DNA from: Pseudoduganella violaceinigra DSM 15887
GTDB lineage: Bacteria > Pseudomonadota > Gammaproteobacteria > Burkholderiales > Burkholderiaceae_D
Assembly: GCF_000425385.1 (NCBI RefSeq)
Contig: NZ_AUDI01000015.1
Coordinates: 1-64,000 of the forward strand
DNA: 64,000 bases
Direction: 5' to 3'
A program made the position numbers and the translations under genes. The notes under the pieces were generated by a model. The model ran no database searches. It was not told where the DNA came from and saw only the letters and a list, made by a program, of their open reading frames with translations. Shown one piece after another: positions 43,279-51,810 of the stretch (positions are counted from its first letter, which is position 1; every line of letters starts with the position of its first letter).

Positions 43279-43833
43279 TTAATCGGGCAGCGGCTCCGCA
43301 GTCGAAGGCGGCACTGCCGAGCGCGCGCCGTTCATGACCATGGCCAGCAGCGTGTAGTAGCCGTTGATGCCCATCAAGTCGGTCACGCCTTTTTCGCCGA
43401 ATTGCAGCACGGCGGCGGCCCAGGTGGCATCGCCAACCTGCTTCGTGCCGTGCAGTTCGCGGCAGAAGTCGTAGACCGCCTGCTCGTCCGGCGCCAGCCC
43501 ATCCGGCCTGCGGCGTTCGGCAATGGCGTCGATGACGGCCTGCGGCACACCTTCCTGGGCCGCGATGGGCGCATGGATGGCCCATTCCACCTGCTGGTCC
43601 CAGTGCCGCGCCGTGACCAGGATGGCCAGCTCGGTGAGCCGGGTGCCGAGGGCGCTGCGGTAGCGCAGGTACTCGCCCAGGCGCTGCGTGCAGGCCATCA
43701 GCTCGGGGCTGTGCAGCAGCGGCACAAAGGGCCCGTACAGGGCGCCGCGCGGGCCGTCGATGACAGCCTGCGCGGCGGCGCGCTGTTCGGCCGTCATGTC
43801 CGCTGGCGGGATCGGTCCTAATCGTTCGCTCAT
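43279..43833 (-). CDS. Carboxymuconolactone decarboxylase-family protein
   Basis: 184 residues from the ATG at 43833 (MSERLGPIPP). The CMD fold core is visible around RLTELAILVTARHWDQQVEWAIHAPIA, with the conserved E/H pair but no CxxC, so it is not an AhpD-type peroxidase. It resembles gamma-carboxymuconolactone decarboxylase-like proteins of unclear substrate. It lies 78 bases upstream of paoA on the same strand and may be expressed with the aldehyde oxidoreductase. Divergent from the aminotransferase. Confidence 0.82.
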   Translation of the reverse strand: MSERLGPIPPADMTAEQRAAAQAVIDGPRGALYGPFVPLLHSPELMACTQRLGEYLRYRSALGTRLTELAILVTARHWDQQVEWAIHAPIAAQEGVPQAVIDAIAERRRPDGLAPDEQAVYDFCRELHGTKQVGDATWAAAVLQFGEKGVTDLMGINGYYTLLAMVMNGARSAVPPSTAEPLPD

Positions 43834-43929
43834 AGCGGCAGATGGTCGCACAGGACTGGAGAAAAATCAAAACGGCGCGGGCGCGGCCAGGCTAATGTCG
43901 ATAAACCGACAACCCTGCGAGGAGCCGCC

Positions 43930-45297
43930 ATGAGCCACCTGATCCATCGCGACCTGCGCCGCACGCCGCCCGTCGCCGTCTGCGCCTTCGGCATGCAAGT
44001 GCGCGACAGCGCGGGCCATACCTATCTGGATGCCAGCGGCGGCGCCGCCGTGTCGTCGCTGGGCCACGGCCACCCGGACGTGCTGGCGGCGATGCAGGCG
44101 CAGCTCAAGGTGGCGGCCTACGCGCACACCTCCTTCTTCACCACCGAAGTGGCGGAAGAGCTAGGCGAGCGGCTAGCGCAGGATGCGCCGGGCGACTTGA
44201 ACTATGCCTATCTGGTGTCCGGCGGCTCGGAAGCCATCGAAGCGGCGCTCAAGCTGGCGCGCCAGTACTTCGTCGAGCACGGCGAAACCGAGCGCCGCGT
44301 GTTCATCGCCCGCCGCCAGAGCTATCACGGCAATACCCTGGGCGCGCTGGCCCTGGGCGGCAACGAATACCGCCGCCGCCATTTCGAACCGATGCTGATG
44401 GATGTGGCGCGCGTCTCGCCGTGTTTCGAATACCGCGAACGCCGCGCCGGACAGGACGTCAACGAGTACACGGCCAACCTGCTGCAGGAGCTGGAGGCGA
44501 AGATCCTCGACCTGGGACCGCAGCACGTGATCGGCTTTTGCGCCGAGACCGTGGTCGGCGCCACCAGCGGCGCCGTGCCGCCCACGCCGGGCTATTTCAA
44601 GGGAGTGCGGGCGCTGTGCGACAAGTACGGCATCCTGATGATCGCCGATGAAGTGATGTGCGGCATGGGCCGCACGGGGACGCTATATGCGATCGAGCAG
44701 GAAGGCGTGGTGCCGGACATCGTCGCCCTGGGCAAGGGCCTGGGCGCGGGCTACCAGCCGATCGGCGCGGTGATTGCCCGCGACCACATCGTACAGCGGC
44801 TGCGCTCGGGCAGCGGCGTCTTCCAGCACGGGCATACCTATGTCGGGCATCCGGTAGCCGCCGCCGCGGCGCTGGCGGTGCAAAAAGTGATACGGCGCGA
44901 TTCGCTGCTGGGGGCCGTAACGGTGCGCGGCGCGGCCTTCAAGCGCATGCTGCGCGAGGCCTTTGGCATGCATCCGCATGTCGGGGATATCCGGGGGCGC
45001 GGCATGCTGCTGGCATTGGAGCTGGTGCAGGACCGGGAAGCGAAGCGGCCCTTCGATCCCGATTTGCGCCTGCACGCGGCGGTGAAGGATGCCTGCATGG
45101 CGTGCGGGCTGATGGTTTATCCGATGGGCGGAACCATCGATGGACAGCGCGGCGACCATGTGCTGCTGGCGCCGCCCTTCATCGCGTCCGAAGCCGATCT
45201 GCAACAGATCGTGGCGCGGCTCAGCGATGGGCTGGAGCGTGCCTTGCGGCAGCTGCGGCCCGCCTCAGGCAATCCAGGGCCGGGCCGCGGGGGCTGA
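43930..45297 (+). CDS. Class III pyridoxal-phosphate aminotransferase
   Basis: 455 residues. The family landmarks are present: GGAAVSSLGHGHP, the phosphate-binding SGGSEAIEAALKLARQY, the acidic cofactor residue in LMIADEVMCGMGRTG, and the Schiff-base lysine in VALGKGLGAGYQP (about 270). It transfers an amino group from an omega-amino compound or similar to a keto acid; the exact substrate cannot be read from sequence. AGGAG precedes the ATG. It converges on the FAH-family gene with 16 bases between stops. Confidence 0.88.
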   Translation: MSHLIHRDLRRTPPVAVCAFGMQVRDSAGHTYLDASGGAAVSSLGHGHPDVLAAMQAQLKVAAYAHTSFFTTEVAEELGERLAQDAPGDLNYAYLVSGGSEAIEAALKLARQYFVEHGETERRVFIARRQSYHGNTLGALALGGNEYRRRHFEPMLMDVARVSPCFEYRERRAGQDVNEYTANLLQELEAKILDLGPQHVIGFCAETVVGATSGAVPPTPGYFKGVRALCDKYGILMIADEVMCGMGRTGTLYAIEQEGVVPDIVALGKGLGAGYQPIGAVIARDHIVQRLRSGSGVFQHGHTYVGHPVAAAAALAVQKVIRRDSLLGAVTVRGAAFKRMLREAFGMHPHVGDIRGRGMLLALELVQDREAKRPFDPDLRLHAAVKDACMACGLMVYPMGGTIDGQRGDHVLLAPPFIASEADLQQIVARLSDGLERALRQLRPASGNPGPGRGG

Positions 45298-45313
45298 CCC
45301 GCGTTGGCGGGGA

Positions 45314-46159
45314 TCAGAACTCCTGGTAGCCGATCACGTCCTGCTGCTGCTCGCCCAGGCCGGCGATGCCAAGGCGCACGAAATCGCCCTTCTTCAGGAA
45401 GCGCTTGCGCGCCAGGCCGACGCCCGGCGGCGTGCCGGTGGCGATGATGTCGCCCGGTTCCAGCGTCATGAAGCGCGAGATGTATGCCACCAGCTGCGGC
45501 ACCTTGAAAATCATGGTCTCGGTGCAGCCGGTCTGCATGCGCTTGTCGTTCACTTCCAGGTACAGGTCCAGCTTGTCGAGATCCCACACCTCGTCGCGCG
45601 TCACCAGCCATGGGCCGACCGGGCCGAAGGTGTCGCAGCCCTTGCCCTTGTCCCAGGTGCCGCCGCTCTCGAGCTGGAATTCGCGCTCGGACACGTCATT
45701 CACCACGCAATAGCCGGCGATGTATTTTTCCGCCTCTTCCTCGCTGACGTTGCGGGCGCGGGTGCCGATCACCACGCCCAGCTCCACTTCCCAGTCGGTC
45801 TTCTTCGAGCCCTTGGGCAGCATGATCGGATCGTCCGCGCCGGACAGGCAGGTGATCGCCTTCATGAAGATGATCGGTTCGCTCGGAATCGGCAAGCCGG
45901 CCTCCTTGGCATGGTCGGCGTAGTTCAGGCCGACGCCGATGAACTTGCCCACCTTGGCCACAGGGACGCCGAAGCGCGGATTGCCGCGCACCACAGGCAG
46001 CGTTTCGGGATCGATTTTGGCCAGCTTGCGCAGCACCTTGTCGGACAGGTTGGCGCCTGCGAAATCGCTGATTTCAGCGGACAGGTCGCGCAATTTGCCG
46101 AATTCATCGATCAGGCCAGGTTTTTCTTTGCCTATACGGCCGTAACGAACCAGTTTCAT
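45314..46159 (-). CDS. Fumarylacetoacetate hydrolase-family enzyme
   Basis: 281 residues of the FAH fold. GVGLNYADHAKEAG, the metal-binding DWEVELGVVIG and GPVGPWLVTRDE are typical. Length and N terminus (MKLVRYGRIGKEKPGL) resemble members annotated as 2,4-diketo-3-deoxy-sugar-acid hydrolases or ureidoglycolate lyase-like proteins. It hydrolyses or isomerises a beta-diketo or hydroxy-dienoic acid; the substrate is unknown. Last gene of the KamA-MFS-FAH minus-strand unit, 30 bases after the MFS gene. Confidence 0.85.
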   Translation of the reverse strand: MKLVRYGRIGKEKPGLIDEFGKLRDLSAEISDFAGANLSDKVLRKLAKIDPETLPVVRGNPRFGVPVAKVGKFIGVGLNYADHAKEAGLPIPSEPIIFMKAITCLSGADDPIMLPKGSKKTDWEVELGVVIGTRARNVSEEEAEKYIAGYCVVNDVSEREFQLESGGTWDKGKGCDTFGPVGPWLVTRDEVWDLDKLDLYLEVNDKRMQTGCTETMIFKVPQLVAYISRFMTLEPGDIIATGTPPGVGLARKRFLKKGDFVRLGIAGLGEQQQDVIGYQEF

Positions 46160-46189
46160 AACATCTTCCTTCGTGTTGAAGGCGACATT

Positions 46190-47470
46190 TTACCGGAAGC
46201 GCCGGAGCAGGTAGCGGCACAGGCCCGGCAACTGGATCAGCACCAGCAAAGCGAAGGCGCATTGGTAGGCCGCGCCGGGGTAATGGCCAAGCGGCGACGG
46301 CTGCCAGCAGGCGATCACTTGCCCGAATCCGGCCTGCACGGCGAAGGCGCCGACAAAGATCAACAGGTTCAGGCAGGTGGAAGCGCGCCCCGTCAATGCT
46401 GGCGGCATGGCTTGCGCGACGATCGAATACTCCATCCCGGTGACGCAGCCGACCAGCATGAACAGCACCGGCAGCACCTGCTGCGCCGGCCGCCATCCGC
46501 AGGCGAAGGCGCATTGCAGCAGCACGAACAGCAGCACGCCCGCCGCCGCCACGTCCAAGGCGCGCCAGCCGCGCCTTGCCGCCCATTCGGTCAACATGCC
46601 AACCCCGATCGAGCCGAAGATCACGGCCGCCATGCCGAGATAAAGCAGCCAGGCGATGGCTTGATCGCCGTAGCGCGGCACATCGGCCAGCCAGCGCGCA
46701 ATCCACAGCCCCTGCACGCCGAAGAACACCGTATGCGGCAGCAGGACCAGCATTGCGGTTTCGCGGAAGACAGGGTGGGCGAAGGTTTCGGCCAGCGCGC
46801 CGCGGGTGAAGGGGCGCACCGCCGCCGGCGGCGGTGTCGGGGCCAGGAACAGGATCAGCAGCGCAACGACGACGCAGGCCCCGGCCAGCCCGGCCATCAG
46901 CCACTGCCAGCTCATATGCTGCAGCGCCAGGCGCACCGGCAAGGTGGCGGTGGCGGCGCCCAGGCCGCCGGCTGCGATCAGGTAGCCCTGGACGGACGGC
47001 GCTCGGTGCACCGGCAGCCAGGTGGTCAAGGCCTTGATGGCGGACATGAAGCAGGCCGCCAGCCCAAATCCCATCAACGCGCGGGCAATGGCCAGGCCGG
47101 CGAAATCCTTGCAGCCGGCGAAGGCCAGCGTGCCGGCGGCGGCCACCAGCAGCAGCACGAATTGCACGCGGCGCGGGCCGTAGCGGTCGAGCGCCATGCC
47201 GATCGGCAGCTGGGCGACGGCGAACGCGAGGAAATAGGTGCTGGTCAGCGTGCCAAGCTGCGCCGGCGTCAGGTTCGCCTGCGCCACCAGCTGCGGCGCC
47301 AGCATGGCGTTCACGCTGCGCAGCAGCCACGAAATGTAATGCCCCAGCGAGAAGGGAATGAAGACCAGGAACAGCGTGGCGGTGCCGGACAGGCTGCCCG
47401 GCACCCGTTGCCGGCCGTACCACCAGCGCAGCGGCGCCGGCGGCACGGCAATGGCGGCGGGCGCGCGCAT
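46190..47470 (-). CDS. Major facilitator superfamily transporter
   Basis: 426 residues with about 12 membrane segments and the MFS loop motif near GMALDRYGPRRVQF. Domain boundary lies around residue 195-215. No substrate-specific motif recognised. It starts nine bases after the KamA-family gene, so it may move that enzyme's substrate or product. A longer open frame upstream lies within the KamA gene in another frame. Confidence 0.87.
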   Translation of the reverse strand: MRAPAAIAVPPAPLRWWYGRQRVPGSLSGTATLFLVFIPFSLGHYISWLLRSVNAMLAPQLVAQANLTPAQLGTLTSTYFLAFAVAQLPIGMALDRYGPRRVQFVLLLVAAAGTLAFAGCKDFAGLAIARALMGFGLAACFMSAIKALTTWLPVHRAPSVQGYLIAAGGLGAATATLPVRLALQHMSWQWLMAGLAGACVVVALLILFLAPTPPPAAVRPFTRGALAETFAHPVFRETAMLVLLPHTVFFGVQGLWIARWLADVPRYGDQAIAWLLYLGMAAVIFGSIGVGMLTEWAARRGWRALDVAAAGVLLFVLLQCAFACGWRPAQQVLPVLFMLVGCVTGMEYSIVAQAMPPALTGRASTCLNLLIFVGAFAVQAGFGQVIACWQPSPLGHYPGAAYQCAFALLVLIQLPGLCRYLLRRFR

Positions 47471-47479
47471 CGCATGGGC

Positions 47480-48856
47480 CTAGGCAACCAGCGGGATGAC
47501 CCGGCGCGGCAGCACCGGCACCGTCGCGGCGCCCGGCATGTGGCCCGCCCCGGGCTCGCCCTCTTCGAAGAAGAACTTGTCGCGCCCGAAGGCCGGACGC
47601 AGCTGGTCGAACCAGGTCGCCGTGGGGTCGTACTTCGCATAGAACGGCTTGCGCACCCAGTCCGCGTTGCGCGCCTGCAGGAACTGCAGCGCGAATACCT
47701 TCTCGCCGCCGATCTGCACCACGCCGTCGATCACCACCTTGCCCGGAAAAGCGCTCATGGAAGGGCCCCGCACCGTGCGCGCCAGGCCCGACACCATCTG
47801 GTAGGCCTGCTGGAACACCTCGTGCGCGCGCGCCAGCGGCAGCTGGAAATACTCGCGCGGCCCGGTATCGCGCTCCACGAACATATAGTACGGAATCGCC
47901 CCCAGCCGCACGCCGGTGCGCCACAGCTCCGCCCAGCTGGCCGGGTCCTCATTGATGTGCCGGATCAGGGGGCCCTGCATGCGCAAGGTTGCGCCGGTAC
48001 CGACAATGCGCTTGACCGCCTGCTGCGCCACCTCCTGCCGCAGCTCCACCGCATGGTTGTAATGCCCCATGATCGCCATATTCTTGCCCGATGCGACCAC
48101 GCGCTCGAACAGGCGCAGCAAGTCGTCCGCATCGCGGTCGCCGACGAAGCGCTGCGGCCAGTAGGCCACCGATTTGGTGCCGACGCGGATATTCTGGATA
48201 TGCTCCAGGCCCGGCCCCAGCAAGGGCGCGATGATCTCCTCCATCGAACGGGTATTCATGATCATCGGATCGCCGCCGGTGATCAGCACGTCCGTCACGT
48301 CCTTGTGGTTTTTCAGGTATTCCACCAGCTCGGTCGTTTCGCGGGCGTCGAACTTCATGTCGTCCATGCCGACGAACTGCGGCCAGCGGAAGCAGAACGT
48401 GCAGTAGGCGTGGCAGGTCTGGCCCGCGCTGGGAAAGAACAGCACCGTCTCCTTGTATTTGTGCTGCAGGCCGCGCAGGGGCGCATCGTTCACGCGCGGC
48501 ACATTGTGCGTCATCTGCCCGGCCGGATGGGGATTCATGCGCAGGCGGATCTGCCGCACCAGCTGTTGCGCCGCCGCGTCGTCCTGCTTCACCAGCACCA
48601 GGTCGCGCAGCTGCCAGTACTCGTGCGCGGGCAGCATGTCGCGGTGCGGGAACACCAGGCGGTAGATCGGATCGTCGGGAATCTTGTCCCAGTCGATCAG
48701 CTGCTCCAGCACATACTGGTTGGTGCGGAACGGCAGCACATGCGAAATGACCTGCACCGCCTCCTGCTGCTCGGGCGTCAGCCGTTCCCACTGCGGCGCC
48801 TGGCGGATGGTTTGGCGGGTGTATGGCTTGAACTTTTGCAGGGCATCGGCGGTCAT
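47480..48856 (-). CDS. KamA-family radical SAM enzyme (atypical lysine 2,3-aminomutase-like)
   Basis: 458 residues. The radical-SAM cluster motif CHAYCTFC gives C148, C152 and C155, followed by GGDP (194-197) for SAM binding. A C-terminal KamA-like extension contains VRGPSMSAFPGK, where K373 may be the PLP lysine. The CDL-x-EG segment carrying a lysine-recognising Asp in classical lysine 2,3-aminomutase reads instead VERDTG (327-332), and the PGGGGK loop is shortened. The substrate is therefore probably not free L-lysine. It is too long for EpmB. First gene of its unit; GGAG precedes the ATG. Confidence 0.82.
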   Translation of the reverse strand: MTADALQKFKPYTRQTIRQAPQWERLTPEQQEAVQVISHVLPFRTNQYVLEQLIDWDKIPDDPIYRLVFPHRDMLPAHEYWQLRDLVLVKQDDAAAQQLVRQIRLRMNPHPAGQMTHNVPRVNDAPLRGLQHKYKETVLFFPSAGQTCHAYCTFCFRWPQFVGMDDMKFDARETTELVEYLKNHKDVTDVLITGGDPMIMNTRSMEEIIAPLLGPGLEHIQNIRVGTKSVAYWPQRFVGDRDADDLLRLFERVVASGKNMAIMGHYNHAVELRQEVAQQAVKRIVGTGATLRMQGPLIRHINEDPASWAELWRTGVRLGAIPYYMFVERDTGPREYFQLPLARAHEVFQQAYQMVSGLARTVRGPSMSAFPGKVVIDGVVQIGGEKVFALQFLQARNADWVRKPFYAKYDPTATWFDQLRPAFGRDKFFFEEGEPGAGHMPGAATVPVLPRRVIPLVA

Positions 48857-49025
48857 GGCGTACTCCAGGTGGGTGGGCTAGGACTTCATGATGGCCCGCT
48901 TAAGAAAGCGCCTATTGCCCTACCTCAATGCTTAGCCGGAAAGATCCTGCGAGCTTGCGTTTGCGCAACTCCCGCGCCGGTGTGCCGACGTACAGTTGGG
49001 CTTCTCACCCTCCAAGGAGCCCGGC

Positions 49026-49487
49026 ATGAAACGCATCCTTTCCGCATCCGCATTCCTGTCCCTCCTGGTCCTGGCGGCGGCCAGCGCCAGGGCCAATGAG
49101 CCGACCGAAAAGGATGCCATCGCCATGGTGGAAAAAGGCGTCGCGTTCATCAAGCAGCACGGCAAGGATAAATTCATCGAGAAGGTCAGCGCCAAGGATC
49201 CCGAATTCATCCAGGGTGCCCTGTACGTCGATATCCGCGACCTGCAGAGCGGCGTGGTGCTGGCCCACCCGATCAACCCCACCATCGTCGGCAAGGACCT
49301 GACCGACGTGCCGGATGCCAGCGGCAAGAAATACCGGCGCGAAATCATCGAACTGGCCGCCAAAAAGGGCAAGGGCTGGGTCGACTACATGTACAAGAAT
49401 CCCACCACCGGCAAGATCGAGCCGAAGACCACCTACATCCAGCGCGTCGGCGACGCGGTGCTGGAAGCCGGCATCTACAAGAAGTAG
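49026..49487 (+). CDS. Secreted single-Cache-domain protein
   Basis: 153 residues with a signal peptide (cut near SARAN) and one Cache-type sensor domain (about 25-150: MVEKGVAFIKQHG, YVDIRDLQSGVVLAHP, GWVDYMYKNPTTGKIEPK). It has no membrane anchor or output domain. AAGGAG precedes the ATG at 49026. It lies nine bases upstream of a chemoreceptor gene, suggesting that it acts as a periplasmic ligand-binding partner for that receptor. Confidence 0.85.
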   Translation: MKRILSASAFLSLLVLAAASARANEPTEKDAIAMVEKGVAFIKQHGKDKFIEKVSAKDPEFIQGALYVDIRDLQSGVVLAHPINPTIVGKDLTDVPDASGKKYRREIIELAAKKGKGWVDYMYKNPTTGKIEPKTTYIQRVGDAVLEAGIYKK

Positions 49488-49496
49488 GAGGCCGCC

Positions 49497-51191
49497 ATGC
49501 TGAGCCGACTGCGGATTGGACCGAAGCTGCTGCTGGCGCCGGGCGTGGTACTGGCGCTGCTGCTGGCGACAGCGGCATGCGCCTGGTTCGGCATGGTGCG
49601 GCAGAACGCGTCGATGGAAAACCTGGTGCAGCTGCGCGCGGCCCGGCTGCAAGCCGTGGCCGATGTGGCGGGCGAAGCGCGCATGGCGCATGCGAATATC
49701 TACCAGCTGCTGGCCTGGATCAACGGCAGCTTCGCGCAGGCCCGGCTCGACGCGCTGACGGCGCAGCTCCGCAGCCGGCATGGCGCCGTCGACGCGCAGT
49801 TGCAACAGCTGGCCGGCGCCGCCGTGGCCGACGAGCACGGCCTGCTGGCCGGTTCGCAGCAGGCCCTGGCCGCCTACCGCAAGGCCGTGCAGGAGACCCT
49901 CGAACTGGCGCAGGTGGACCAGTCGATCGCCACCAATGCCATGGCCAAGGCCGAGCACCAGTTCGCGGCGCTGGACGCCCAGCTGCAGCAGCTGGCGGCG
50001 CTGGAAAAAGCCCTGTGCGAGGCCGCGTACGGCGGCGCGCGGCAGGAATTCCGCCTGCTGGGCATGACCATGGCAGGCTTGCTGCTGCTGTCGGTGGCGC
50101 TGTCGCTGGCGGTGTCGATGCTGGTGCGGCGCGCGCTGCTGCGCGATATCCAGGCGATCGCCGACGGCGTGCGCAGCCTGGCTGCCGGACAGCTGGCGCC
50201 GCGCCCGCCGGTGCGCGGGCGCGACGAGGTCGCCGATACGGCGCGCGCGCTGCAAGGCGGCGTGGCCCAGCTGAACGGCACCATCCTGTCGATCCGTGGC
50301 GCGGTGCAGCAGATCGACCTGGCCGCGCGCGAAATCGCGAGCGGGAATATGGACCTCTCCTCGCGCACCGAGCTGCAGGCCGGCTCGCTGGAGGAAACGG
50401 CGAGCGCGGTCGACAGCCTGGCCGCCGCGGTGCGCAGCAATGCCGCCCATGCGCACGCGGCCTGCCAGCTGGCGGCCAACGCCAACGACCTGGCGGCGCG
50501 CGGCGGCGCCGCGGTGTCCGCTGCGGTGCAGACCATGGAGGCGATCCGCGCCTCCTCGCGCAAGATCGTCGAAATCATCGGCGTGATCGACGGCATCGCC
50601 TTCCAGACCAATATCCTGGCCTTGAATGCGGCGGTGGAGGCGGCGCGCGCCGGCGAGCAGGGGCGCGGCTTTGCCGTGGTGGCGGCCGAGGTGCGCACGC
50701 TGGCGCAGCGCAGCGCGACCGCGGCGCATGAGATCAAGGCGCTCATCAACGCGTCCGTGGCCACCATCGACCGCGGCGCGGCATCGGTGGGCGAGGCCGG
50801 CGGCAGCATGGGCGCTATCGTGGCCGCGGTGCGGCAGGTGGGCAGCATCATCGAGCGCATCAGCGAGGCCAGCGCCGAGCAGGCGCGCGGCATCACGGAG
50901 GTGAACCAGGCGGTGGGGCAGATCGACGATGTCACCCAGCAGAATGCGGCCCTGGTCGAGCAGGCGGCCGCGGCGGCGGCCAGTCTGCGGGAACAGGCGT
51001 CCGGGCTGGCGCAGGCGGTGGCGGTCTTCGATCTCGGCGACGACGGCGGGGCCGGATGCGCGCCGCTTGCGGCCAGCGAACGGCGTGCGCCGGACAGCCC
51101 GATGCGCGAGCCGCAGGGCCTAGCGGAATGGGCGGCTGACAAACGGCGAGCCGGCCAGGCCGAAGCGCCACGGCACATCCACCGCCTTTGA
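49497..51191 (+). CDS. Methyl-accepting chemotaxis protein
   Basis: 564 residues. A first membrane helix (about 10-32), a four-helix-bundle type periplasmic domain (about 33-180), a second membrane helix (about 185-208), a HAMP domain (about 209-262) and a signalling domain are visible. The conserved hairpin tip reads [20 protein letters not shown]. The C terminus has no CheR-binding pentapeptide. The last 72 bases overlap the 3' end of the glycosylase gene on the other strand. Linked to the secreted Cache protein upstream. Confidence 0.93.
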   Translation: MLSRLRIGPKLLLAPGVVLALLLATAACAWFGMVRQNASMENLVQLRAARLQAVADVAGEARMAHANIYQLLAWINGSFAQARLDALTAQLRSRHGAVDAQLQQLAGAAVADEHGLLAGSQQALAAYRKAVQETLELAQVDQSIATNAMAKAEHQFAALDAQLQQLAALEKALCEAAYGGARQEFRLLGMTMAGLLLLSVALSLAVSMLVRRALLRDIQAIADGVRSLAAGQLAPRPPVRGRDEVADTARALQGGVAQLNGTILSIRGAVQQIDLAAREIASGNMDLSSRTELQAGSLEETASAVDSLAAAVRSNAAHAHAACQLAANANDLAARGGAAVSAAVQTMEAIRASSRKIVEIIGVIDGIAFQTNILALNAAVEAARAGEQGRGFAVVAAEVRTLAQRSATAAHEIKALINASVATIDRGAASVGEAGGSMGAIVAAVRQVGSIIERISEASAEQARGITEVNQAVGQIDDVTQQNAALVEQAAAAAASLREQASGLAQAVAVFDLGDDGGAGCAPLAASERRAPDSPMREPQGLAEWAADKRRAGQAEAPRHIHRL

Positions 51192-51689
51192 AATGCCGAT
51201 GCGCGGCCCCACCGCGACCTGCACCCGCCCCTGGCGCGGCAGCAGCTCGAAGGGCGCCGCGCCGAGCGGCATGGCGTTGTACTCGCGCGTCACGCCCAGG
51301 GCCTGGGCCAGGCGCCCGGGGCCGGAACACAACCGCCGCACATCGTCCATGCCGCGCCGCGCCTGCATCTGCGCGATGCCCTTCAGCGGCTCGATGGCGC
51401 GGATCAGCACCCCGGCCCCATGCCCCTCCTCCCGGCAGACGAAGTTCATGCACCAGTGGATGCCGTGCGACAGGTAGATATAGGCATGGGCGGGCGGCCC
51501 GAACATGGCGGCATTGCGCGCGGTCTTGCCAGAAAAGCTATGCGAGGCAGGATCCTCGCGGTCGTACGCCTCGACCTCGACAATGCGGCCCCCCACGCCA
51601 TTGACGAGCACCGTCACCCCGATCAGGCGGCGGGCCACCTGGGGCGCGGGGGCGCTGAAATCGATGCCGGCCAGAAGAGGGGAAACCAT
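51120..51689 (-). CDS. mpg: 3-methyladenine DNA glycosylase (AAG/MPG family)
   Basis: 189 residues from the ATG at 51689; the frame is open upstream but across a terminator-like hairpin. [18 protein letters not shown] contains the catalytic glutamate E40 with Y42 and H50. [22 protein letters not shown] and the C-terminal [16 protein letters not shown] are family signatures. It excises alkylated purines in base-excision repair. Its stop lies inside the 3' end of the chemoreceptor gene on the other strand. Confidence 0.9.
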   Translation of the reverse strand: MVSPLLAGIDFSAPAPQVARRLIGVTVLVNGVGGRIVEVEAYDREDPASHSFSGKTARNAAMFGPPAHAYIYLSHGIHWCMNFVCREEGHGAGVLIRAIEPLKGIAQMQARRGMDDVRRLCSGPGRLAQALGVTREYNAMPLGAAPFELLPRQGRVQVAVGPRIGISKAVDVPWRFGLAGSPFVSRPFR

Positions 51690-51724
51690 GCTATCGATTG
51701 TAGCAATGCTGGCATTTCGGCACG

Positions 51725-51749
51725 AAAAAAAACCCGGTCGCGTCCCGGG
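51725..51749 (-). terminator. Minus-strand Rho-independent terminator upstream of mpg
   Basis: Read on the minus strand: CCCGG, 7-base loop, CCGGG, then eight T (51725-51732). The geometry is good. No minus-strand gene lies just upstream, so it would stop antisense transcription through the HDOD gene or attenuate transcription into mpg. Confidence 0.6.
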
Positions 51750-51810
51750 AAGGAGGCAAAAAACAGGCGATAATGGCGGGGCCCGCTCAGCAGAACAAGC
51801 CCGAAGCAAA

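Noticed and set aside
48857..49025. A flagellar (sigma28) promoter for the Cache-chemoreceptor pair
   Set aside because: AGCCGGAAAG near 48933 recalls the GCCGATAA half, but no matching TAAA element lies at the right distance.
45140..49099. A 1319-codon open frame on the plus strand
   Set aside because: It runs antisense through the FAH, MFS and KamA genes, all with conserved motifs, and is histidine- and arginine-rich low-complexity sequence.
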